Assembly: GCA_017538685.1 (NCBI GenBank)
Contig: JAFYIK010000071.1
Span: 1-5,388, forward strand
Source of the DNA: Bacteroidales bacterium
GTDB lineage: Bacteria; Bacteroidota; Bacteroidia; Bacteroidales; UBA932
DNA: 5,388 nt
Direction of reading: 5' to 3'
Each line of letters opens with the position of its first letter. The stretch's first letter is position 1. The notes beneath the pieces were generated by a model. The model did not search any database, was not told where the DNA came from, and saw only the letters and a program-made list of their open reading frames with translations. The position numbers and the translations under genes were made by a program. Positions 1-5,388 of the stretch are shown in pieces.

Positions 1-873
1 CCCGTGAAGGAATTCCCTCCGCTCAGGGTCTTCGGTACCGTCGGATTCATCTGCAGTATGCTCCTTACCAACTTCGTGAAGATAGGCGGAGTGGCTATGC
101 AGGATTCGTTCACCCAGCTGTTCTCTTCAGGTGCCATCTCGCTCATCCTCTGCGGATACGCGCTTTCGATGCCCGCCTGCGAGACCAACCGCGGCGAGTC
201 CAAGAGCCTTGCAGAGGCCTTCGGGCTCAAGGCCTTCAGCCTCTTCAAGGACGGTCAGTTCGCAATCTTCTTCATCTTCTCGATGCTGCTCGGAGCTTCT
301 CTTCAGATCACTAACGGTTATGCCAACACCTTCCTCGGCTCATTCGCCGCGAATCCCGATCTGGCAGACACCTTCGCAGTGAAGAACTCCAACGCCCTTA
401 TCGCCATCAGCCAGGCTTCGGAAACCCTCTGCATCCTCCTTATCCCCTTCTGTATGAAGAAGCTCGGAATCAAGAAGGTTATGCTGCTCGCAATGTTCGC
501 GTGGGTCTTCCGCTTCGGCCTGTTCGGCCTCGGCAACCCCGCCTGGCCGGGAGTGCTGCTTTTCGTCCTCAGCTGCATAGTCTACGGCGTCGCCTTCGAC
601 TTCTTCAACATCTCAGGTTCGCTGTATGTGAATGAAAACACCTCAGCTGACATACGTTCCAGCGCCCAGGGCGTATTTATGCTTATGACCAACGGCCTCG
701 GAGCCACGATCGGAACGCTTGCCGCCGGCAAGGTGGTGGAAGCTTGCGACGTGTTCAACACTCCCGCCAACTGGAGCACGGCCTGGTACATCTTCGCAGG
801 CTACGCATTCGTGGTGGGACTGCTCTTCGCGATCCTCTTTAAGGACCCCTCAAAGAAAGTGGTGAAGGCATAG
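1..873 (+). CDS. nupG: NupG-family nucleoside:H+ symporter (MFS), 5'-truncated by window edge
   Basis: Inner-membrane major facilitator superfamily protein predicted to import nucleosides with protons. The 290 visible residues match, from memory, the E. coli NupG region from about residue 129 to the C-terminus. Shared blocks include FPPLRVFGTVGF (residues 5-16), FFIFSMLLGASLQITN (90-105), ISQASETL (136-143), YGVAFDFFNISGS (195-207) and SAQGVFMLMTNG (221-232). Positions corresponding to nucleoside-contacting residues of E. coli NupG, as I recall them, are all kept: R9, T13, F16, Q102, N105, Q138, E141, Y195 and F199. Several hydrophobic membrane segments alternate with short polar loops, and the tail ends in basic residues (KDPSKKVVKA). 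The GTG at 4 is not the real start, because homology continues through the first codon; about 130 residues are missing. The frame is intact to the TAG at 871-873. It converges on the pilus operon and is probably not part of it. Family confidence is high; the exact substrate (nucleoside versus a related molecule) is inferred. Confidence 0.93.
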   Translation, partial: PVKEFPPLRVFGTVGFICSMLLTNFVKIGGVAMQDSFTQLFSSGAISLILCGYALSMPACETNRGESKSLAEAFGLKAFSLFKDGQFAIFFIFSMLLGASLQITNGYANTFLGSFAANPDLADTFAVKNSNALIAISQASETLCILLIPFCMKKLGIKKVMLLAMFAWVFRFGLFGLGNPAWPGVLLFVLSCIVYGVAFDFFNISGSLYVNENTSADIRSSAQGVFMLMTNGLGATIGTLAAGKVVEACDVFNTPANWSTAWYIFAGYAFVVGLLFAILFKDPSKKVVKA

Positions 874-876
874 TCA

Positions 877-3693
877 TCACAAATCAAAACAATCAAACGC
901 GGCCTCGAGAATGTAGTTTTCGAGGCCGTTGTATTTACTCCCGGCCACGCTGGCCGCGTCGTACTGCCTCACAAGATGGTAGTAGCCTCTGCTTCCGTCC
1001 GTATTCCAACTCCACAATCCAGAATAAGCGGATGCGGAACGGTCCAGCAGCAGCGAGGTGTAATCCGTGCTGCCAATCTGGAAGTGGAAACGGTAAAGGT
1101 CCATATCCGAGCTAAGGGTCTGCATAAGGCTCTGATAACTGTCCGGCGGAGTAACCCCGCTTCTGGAAAGGGTTCCCAGAGTCGTGAAATGGGTCTGCCA
1201 GAGATAGTACTCCCTCGAATTGACTTCGCTTACCACCTGAAGTTCCGTGGGGTAACACTCAATCCATTTATCGTGATTGAGGTCATTCAAAGCAGTCTCG
1301 AAGAACGGCTTGAAGTTGACGTACATCTTCGAGTTCTTGAAGCTGACAGAACAGCCTATGGGCATATAAAGGACGACGTCCAGCGTGTAGTACCCGGTGT
1401 ATGACCTTCCCGAATGCGGATTGGTCACGGTGCCCCTCAGCCCAAAGGCGCCGCAGGCCGGGAAAAGGTCGCTGCCCATCTGGGCGAAACTCAGCGTGTG
1501 CCCCGCCATCGAAGCCCCTTTCGAGTATTCGTCAGTGGATCCGGACGAGAAGGCGGCGAAGGGATTGTCGGACAAGCCCGCGCTTGTGTGGACTATGCTC
1601 CACGTGATGCCGTACCGGGTCGGAGCCGGATATGCGCCATCGGAGGTGAAATCCACGGCGGTCGTGCCGCTTCCGAGCGAGCCGGGCGCCCCTGAATAGT
1701 TGTAATACGATCCCAGATATCTCTGCGAAGGGAACGCCGGCTTTCCCGTGACGGTGCCGCTGGCATTCAGCACATCTCCGCCAGCAGTTCTGAGACTGGC
1801 ACTGACGGTAAAGCCGGGATTTGACGTGCCGAAATCAGAGATGCCGTAGAGGTAAACCTTGGCGAGGTTCCCGCTTTGGGCCACATCCTCGCAGTTCCCT
1901 CCCGCTATCGTTTCGTTCACATAATCGTATCTCACGCCTCCGCCGCTAATGGTCGGAGCATCGTACAAGGCAAGGAAGTCGCTTACGCGGTCCTGCTGCG
2001 AGGCCGTCAGGCCCTTGAAGGCCAGCAACTCCACCGGAACCTTGAACGACTCCAGGTCCAGACGCCCGCCTCCCGTGCCGAGAAGGTAAACCGGGGCCAC
2101 CGAATCGTAGTAGAGCGAACCGGCCTGATAGTACTGCCTGTTGCCGGTCTCGGACACTTCAGCATCGTCTATCGCCAACCCCGGATTCACTGCCGAGGCC
2201 ATATTGATCCTGGTGCGGGTATGATGCTGAGTCATCTGCACATAAGACGTACCTCCTCCCGTCGTCAGTTTCCTGACATACACTGTACGCTGGTTATGCG
2301 CGACATAATATTCTACCTGACGCTCAGTGTCCAGGTGATACTCGACATTCTGCGCCTCGCTTTTCAGCCCGGCGATGGTCGTGCTCCAGTCGTCGGTCTC
2401 CACCAGCACCGGATCAGCCTCGCTCACTCCCGTGAGCCGCAGGTAACCGTACTGGCCCGGATGGTCCGGACGGAGATAGGTGTAGTTGGTCAGCGCGCCC
2501 ATCTGGTAGTCGAGGATTAACAGCAGCGATGCGGTCAGTTTTCCGTCCCACGAAGTCACCGTGAGGGTAGACATCGGACGCAGGTCTCCGAAGTAAAGCC
2601 CCCGGACGTACACCCTGCCGTTTTCTTTCTTCATCTCCATCACCGGATCGTCGGGACCTGTGAGGACAGCAGAATAAGGGAGGTCGGCAGGGGTTACCGT
2701 CATCGGGATTTCGGTCCAGCCGTCGTCCTGGAGCACTACGTGGGCCGAACTGGGGAACGAGAGCGCCCTCTGTTCGTCGAAATTGTCCATATCCGCCTTC
2801 CAGCTGCTTCTGATGGTTCCAGAATCGCTCATAGACAGGGTGATGCTCACCGAGGTGTTTCTGACCACATTGAAATCCGTGCAATTGTCCGCGCCCAGCA
2901 TAAGGTTGCAGCTAAGGTCCGCCGACGAGCCGTCGGAGGTCCACTCCCCTTCTATGTGCAGATATGTGCACAGGCTGCGCTTTGCCGCCGGAAGGTTGGA
3001 GGGAATCTTCTCCCAGGGATCTGAATTGCCGGGAAGCAGCACGCCCTGGCAGTTTTCGGGCACATAGAACACCGCTTCTCCGCCGCTGTTGAGGGCGATC
3101 AGGTCGCTTTCGCTGGCGCTGTCGCCGTCCGAGGTTGCAGAAGCCACGTTCGCGGCCACGAAAGGTCTCACAAAGGCCGCCCGCTGCTTCACTCTCACTG
3201 AAGTGATCCGATAGTCACATCGCTCGAAATTCTTGTCCAGCAGGAGCGAATAACGGGCAAACAGGCGGGTCAGAGGAATCACCAGCGGGGCTTGCGACAC
3301 TCCGGGAGTGATTTCGCGTCCTTCGCGAAAACACATCGCCATATCCGAAGGATTCACAATAAGGGATATGAGATTGAGTTCCTCGAGCGGAGCGTGGACC
3401 TCACCGCAGTTGGCCAGCGCGTAGATCCTGTACACGGCTCCACGCACGAGTTCGAATTCGACTTCGTCGGATTCCGCATACAATTCCACTTCGAGCCGGC
3501 CTTCGCGGTAGGCATACACATTAATGTTCGACACGGCGGTTTCCGAAACCTGCATAGAGCTTTTCGTCTCCTGACGTGCCCTGACCGAAACGCAGACCTT
3601 GTCCTGCGGTTGCGCTCCGGCCAAAGGGCCCTGCTCCAGTGGTTCGCAGGCTATCAAGGCCGAAATTGCCGTAATAATTATCAACTTTCTCAT
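877..3693 (-). CDS. Large DUF4906-type lipoprotein, candidate type V pilus tip/accessory adhesin
   Basis: Predicted 938-residue outer-surface lipoprotein. I chose the ATG at 3693-3691 because it overlaps the upstream stop as ATGA and gives a clean lipoprotein signal: MRK, a hydrophobic stretch and lipobox LIAC with Cys16. The TTG at 3711 would add only six polar residues. Residues about 28-295 look like a type V pilin: NINVYAY (56-62), YRIYALAN (88-95), IPLTRLFARYSLLLD (139-153), ITSVRV (163-168), VFYVPENCQG (208-217) and DFNVVRNTSVSITL (273-286). The PEN-x-QG and FNV-x-RNT blocks are typical, as I recall, of DUF4906 and related fimbrial proteins. A Ser/Asp-rich loop interrupts this part near 184-197. 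Residues about 310-400 may be an Ig-like beta domain. The remaining roughly 540 residues are beta-rich, with a Gly/Ser/Tyr-rich zone around 660-725, and I recognise no enzyme motif in them. It contains 13 cysteines besides the lipobox, eight of them within the first 271 residues. It is the last visible gene of the pilus operon. Role as tip or adhesin is inferred from size and position; an independent surface lipoprotein is the alternative. Confidence 0.82.
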   Translation of the reverse strand: MRKLIIITAISALIACEPLEQGPLAGAQPQDKVCVSVRARQETKSSMQVSETAVSNINVYAYREGRLEVELYAESDEVEFELVRGAVYRIYALANCGEVHAPLEELNLISLIVNPSDMAMCFREGREITPGVSQAPLVIPLTRLFARYSLLLDKNFERCDYRITSVRVKQRAAFVRPFVAANVASATSDGDSASESDLIALNSGGEAVFYVPENCQGVLLPGNSDPWEKIPSNLPAAKRSLCTYLHIEGEWTSDGSSADLSCNLMLGADNCTDFNVVRNTSVSITLSMSDSGTIRSSWKADMDNFDEQRALSFPSSAHVVLQDDGWTEIPMTVTPADLPYSAVLTGPDDPVMEMKKENGRVYVRGLYFGDLRPMSTLTVTSWDGKLTASLLLILDYQMGALTNYTYLRPDHPGQYGYLRLTGVSEADPVLVETDDWSTTIAGLKSEAQNVEYHLDTERQVEYYVAHNQRTVYVRKLTTGGGTSYVQMTQHHTRTRINMASAVNPGLAIDDAEVSETGNRQYYQAGSLYYDSVAPVYLLGTGGGRLDLESFKVPVELLAFKGLTASQQDRVSDFLALYDAPTISGGGVRYDYVNETIAGGNCEDVAQSGNLAKVYLYGISDFGTSNPGFTVSASLRTAGGDVLNASGTVTGKPAFPSQRYLGSYYNYSGAPGSLGSGTTAVDFTSDGAYPAPTRYGITWSIVHTSAGLSDNPFAAFSSGSTDEYSKGASMAGHTLSFAQMGSDLFPACGAFGLRGTVTNPHSGRSYTGYYTLDVVLYMPIGCSVSFKNSKMYVNFKPFFETALNDLNHDKWIECYPTELQVVSEVNSREYYLWQTHFTTLGTLSRSGVTPPDSYQSLMQTLSSDMDLYRFHFQIGSTDYTSLLLDRSASAYSGLWSWNTDGSRGYYHLVRQYDAASVAGSKYNGLENYILEAAFDCFDL
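900..937 (+). terminator. Putative intrinsic terminator of the nupG transcript, inside the opposite gene
   Basis: CGGCCTCGA at 900-908 pairs perfectly with TCGAGGCCG at 920-928 (9 bp). A G-U pair (909/919) and two A-T pairs (910/918, 911/917) can extend this to 12 bp with a 5-base loop. On the plus strand the hairpin is followed by a T-rich but interrupted tail, TTGTATTTA (929-937), and starts 26 bases after the nupG stop, a good place for a Rho-independent terminator. It lies entirely within the last codons of the minus-strand DUF4906 gene. On that strand the stop codon lies beyond the hairpin, so termination there would make a message without a stop; I therefore assign it to the plus strand only. 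The imperfect T-tract keeps confidence moderate. Confidence 0.6.
942..956. repeat. Short perfect inverted repeat next to the terminator hairpin
   Basis: CGGCCA (942-947) and TGGCCG (951-956) form a 6-bp stem with a 3-base loop (CGC), 13 bases after the main hairpin. Both hairpins begin with CGGCC and end with GGCCG, so 924-928 could alternatively pair with 942-946. It sits in coding sequence (D-A-A-S-V-A-G on the minus strand) and could be a chance product of GC-rich codons or a second element of the nupG terminator. Confidence 0.35.
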
Positions 3694-3709
3694 ATTTCTA
3701 TCTTTTCCC
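3690..3709 (-). promoter_or_regulatory. ATGA stop-start overlap with purine-rich leader (translational coupling)
   Basis: On the minus strand the anchor gene ends ATA-TGA and the same bases supply the ATG of the DUF4906 gene (ATGA, 3693-3690). The preceding 16 bases, GGGAAAAGATAGAAAT, are almost all purine and A-rich, as is common before Bacteroidota starts, but they contain no good Shine-Dalgarno core. The arrangement decides the start and suggests that ribosomes finishing the anchor re-initiate on the large lipoprotein, tying their amounts together. Confidence 0.75.
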
Positions 3710-4460
3710 AATCGCGGATCCCCACAGACACTCCTGCGCTCGTGTAATCCACATTCACATACAAATCCTCAAGATCTTCACTGTTCCAGTCGTAACCGGC
3801 AGCCTTTATGTAGTCCCCGAGAGCTATCTTGTCCACCGGAGAGTCATCCGCTTTCGTCATATCCCTGTCGTAGAATTCCAGCTCCAGCGAATCGTCCGAC
3901 TGGCGCGGAAGGCACACGACGTGATACTCCCCGATAACAGGATGAATCAGCTTCGAGAAAAGACCGGACACGGGCGAGAGGTCCTGATAGTTCATCCCGC
4001 ACACGTTGCCCTTGATCTTCACGTAGAAGGGATATGATTCCTCTTCGGTCTCGATTATGGTGAGATAGAGCAGGGCGAACTGCTTATGAAGGACAAACGA
4101 CACTTCCACGATATCGGAATTGACGTCCAAACTGTCCGAGCAAGCATATATCTCGTCCATTTCTCCGCCCTGCCCTATGATCACCTTTTTATCTTCCAGC
4201 GTACAATTATGCAGGCCGCTCATCACAGAAAGGCACATCGGGCCTCTTTCGATTTCGAAACTCAGCTCCGCGGTGTCGCCTTTCTTGGATATCTGCCCTT
4301 CATAGCATGAGGATACCCCCTCGGCAAACACCTGCATCAGGTCTTCGTCTCCGCCACTCGCTGTCAGGCTCACAAGGCCGGGGCAGACAGTTCTGTCCGT
4401 CTTGATCGAGCACGAGGCCAGACAAAGGGTGCACATACATATGAAAGGTAATGCTCTCAT
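3690..4460 (-). CDS. FimB/Mfa2-family pilus anchor lipoprotein
   Basis: A 256-residue lipoprotein predicted to cap or anchor a type V pilus in the outer membrane and limit fibre length, as FimB and Mfa2 do in P. gingivalis. The N-terminus has a hydrophobic signal and lipobox LASC with Cys17, followed by a short polar stretch and TVCPGLVSL (24-32), resembling the early Cys-Pro segment of the family. The C-terminal hallmark is clear: YDWNSEDLEDLYVNVDYT (223-240) then VSVGIRDWEKIEI (244-256), matching the family pattern of Trp, Asp-Leu, hydrophobic strand, Asp-Tyr and a final Trp. Its length is somewhat short for the family, usually about 280-330. Seven cysteines besides the lipid one (26, 52, 76, 86, 107, 154, 183) are notable. 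It starts 7 bases after the pilin stop with no obvious Shine-Dalgarno, and its stop overlaps the next start. FimB versus Mfa2 subtype cannot be decided. Confidence 0.85.
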   Translation of the reverse strand: MRALPFICMCTLCLASCSIKTDRTVCPGLVSLTASGGDEDLMQVFAEGVSSCYEGQISKKGDTAELSFEIERGPMCLSVMSGLHNCTLEDKKVIIGQGGEMDEIYACSDSLDVNSDIVEVSFVLHKQFALLYLTIIETEEESYPFYVKIKGNVCGMNYQDLSPVSGLFSKLIHPVIGEYHVVCLPRQSDDSLELEFYDRDMTKADDSPVDKIALGDYIKAAGYDWNSEDLEDLYVNVDYTSAGVSVGIRDWEKIEI

Positions 4461-4467
4461 CGCCGTT

Positions 4468-5388
4468 CTAGATCAGTTGCTCTGAAATATCGGTGGTGGT
4501 CCAGCCGGTCACATTCACGCTGAACGCAATGTTGTCGAACAATACCGGAGAGTCGGGGCTGTCGCTTCCGCCCCTCCTGATAGTCACGCCCACGATTTCA
4601 TACGATTTGTTGTACTGCATTGCAGGCAGGGTCACGGGATAGTAGTATTTCTCCGTTCCGAGAGTGGCCACTATCACAAGTCTCGTGGGTTTGGTCGAAC
4701 CGGAATTTGGCATCACGTAGAAATAATGGGGAGTTGTGTACGAAGCATTGTTTGCGATAGTGACGCTGGGAGCGTCCATAAGAAGGTCCGGCAATTCGCC
4801 CTGGTCCTTTCCCACGTTATACCATTTTGTGGGAGCGGAATCCAGTTTGTAATTGAAACTACCGGCTGCGTTTATCACATAGATGGAATCCACTGTGAAC
4901 GTCAGGTTTTGAAGCGCGGGAGCGGAGAAATTCCTGGTGATTTGCTTGAGAACGATTCTCGAAACCATTCTATACACCGGGATAGTGATTGCTTTTGTGC
5001 CGGGGAGGGTCGTCGTCTTGCTGCCCACCATCACGAATGAATTCGGGGCATTGTCCGACAGATCCACGATTGTGCTTTCAAGAGCCGAAAGCGAAGTGAC
5101 AGCTGAAAGATCAGGTGCGTTCACCAGTGCATAGATGGTCCTGGAGCCGGCAGTGCAGGAAATGGTCATCATATTTCCGGAAGCGGTGCCGTATGCGTCA
5201 AGGAAATCGCCCCTGAAAACCAGCACCTGAAGGTTGTTCACCTTAGCTTCATTGGCGGAAATGGTCGATGCGACGCCTGTGGACTTCGTTTCCACTTCTA
5301 CGGCGGCCCCGCCCAAAGTAACATTTATGTTATATCTCTGCTCCTGGTCGGCCTGGAATTGAGGCGCTTCATTTTTATTGCAGGAAGA
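4468..5388 (-). CDS. FimA-family type V pilus shaft pilin (lipoprotein precursor), 5'-truncated by window edge
   Basis: The frame is open from the window edge to the TAG at 4470-4468, giving 306 residues. The TTG at 5316 is not the start: coding continues upstream as SSCNKNEAPQF and so on. Cys3 of the visible sequence has the look of a lipobox cysteine, so only a short signal peptide should be missing. FimA-family features, numbered from the edge: KVNNLQVLVF (49-58), ISCTAGSRTIYALVNAP (76-92), SFVMVGS (117-123), the domain-linking IPVYRMVSRIVLKQI (136-150), IYVINAAGSF (169-178), PHYFYVMPNSG (220-230), TRLVIVATLG (235-244), YYYPVTLP (248-255), NKSYEI (260-265) and GSDSPDSP (274-281). These match the two-domain fimbrillin that polymerises by donor strand exchange after protease trimming of the N-terminal strand. 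It is the first visible gene of the operon, followed by the anchor. Its promoter is out of view. Whether it is the major shaft or a minor stalk subunit is inferred from being first and from closeness to FimA. Confidence 0.9.
   Translation of the reverse strand, partial: SSCNKNEAPQFQADQEQRYNINVTLGGAAVEVETKSTGVASTISANEAKVNNLQVLVFRGDFLDAYGTASGNMMTISCTAGSRTIYALVNAPDLSAVTSLSALESTIVDLSDNAPNSFVMVGSKTTTLPGTKAITIPVYRMVSRIVLKQITRNFSAPALQNLTFTVDSIYVINAAGSFNYKLDSAPTKWYNVGKDQGELPDLLMDAPSVTIANNASYTTPHYFYVMPNSGSTKPTRLVIVATLGTEKYYYPVTLPAMQYNKSYEIVGVTIRRGGSDSPDSPVLFDNIAFSVNVTGWTTTDISEQLI

Noticed and set aside
1030..1044. DRSAS near the C-terminus of the DUF4906 protein, matching the DxSxS metal-site (MIDAS) motif of von Willebrand A domains, as in the P. 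gingivalis tip protein Mfa5
   Set aside because: Only about 50 residues follow it, far too few for the rest of a vWA domain with its conserved Thr and Asp, so the match is most likely chance.
1876..2520. 214-codon plus-strand open frame antisense to the DUF4906 gene
   Set aside because: The translation is rich in Arg and His with no domain or signal; it looks like a shadow of the GC-rich minus-strand gene.
2414..2884. 156-codon minus-strand frame overlapping the DUF4906 gene
   Set aside because: Same strand but another frame, with low-complexity Arg/Pro/Gly-rich translation; the DUF4906 frame carries the coherent beta-rich protein.
3691..3711. TTG at 3711 as the start of the DUF4906 gene
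   Set aside because: It adds polar residues before MRK, whereas the ATG at 3693 gives a clean lipoprotein signal and an ATGA overlap with the upstream stop.
3292..3747. 151-codon plus-strand open frame antisense to the 5' end of the DUF4906 gene and its junction with the anchor gene
   Set aside because: It lies opposite well-supported lipoprotein coding sequence including the signal peptide and coupling site, and shows no recognisable motif.
5314..5316. TTG at 5316 as the pilin start
   Set aside because: The frame stays open to the window edge with strand-like sequence and a lipobox-like cysteine, so the gene starts outside the window.
1..5388. Mobile elements, CRISPR arrays, tRNA/rRNA genes, or an invertible promoter
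   Set aside because: I saw no transposase, recombinase, regularly spaced repeats, RNA gene or long inverted repeats; any switch controlling the operon would be beyond 5388.

Overview
The window looks like part of a Bacteroidales (Bacteroidota) chromosome. The strongest evidence is a type V pilus cluster (FimA/Mfa type, lipoprotein-derived pilins), which is essentially confined to this order. Start sites lack strong Shine-Dalgarno sequences, and the signal peptides are lipoprotein type. Base composition is moderately GC-rich by eye, with C-ending codons frequent in the first gene. That would fit a GC-richer gut lineage such as Rikenellaceae/Alistipes or Cryptobacteroides-like taxa better than low-GC Bacteroides, but the genus is a guess.

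Layout: positions 1-873 (+) hold the C-terminal two thirds of a NupG-type nucleoside:H+ symporter whose start lies left of the window. Everything from 877 to 5388 is one compact minus-strand operon, read right to left. It starts with a FimA-family shaft pilin (4468-5388; its start lies just beyond the right edge, and the window ends at its presumed lipobox). After a 7-base gap comes a FimB/Mfa2-family pilus anchor lipoprotein (3690-4460). A very large DUF4906-type lipoprotein (877-3693, 938 aa) follows and overlaps the anchor stop codon by ATGA. The order shaft, anchor, accessory/tip resembles the fim and mfa operons of Porphyromonas gingivalis. No stretch over 300 bases lacks a gene.

Working model: the shaft pilin is exported as a lipoprotein, trimmed by a protease and polymerised by strand exchange. 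The anchor ends or tethers the fibre at the outer membrane. The DUF4906 protein is a pilin-like module of about 295 residues followed by about 640 residues of unassigned sequence, and is a candidate tip or accessory adhesin. The symporter is probably functionally unrelated; it converges on the pilus operon with only 3 bases between stop codons, and its likely terminator hairpin lies inside the 3' end of the DUF4906 gene.

Limits: the operon promoter, any invertible switch controlling it, and the N-termini of both outer genes are outside the window. Family calls come from recognising conserved motifs by eye, not from a profile search.
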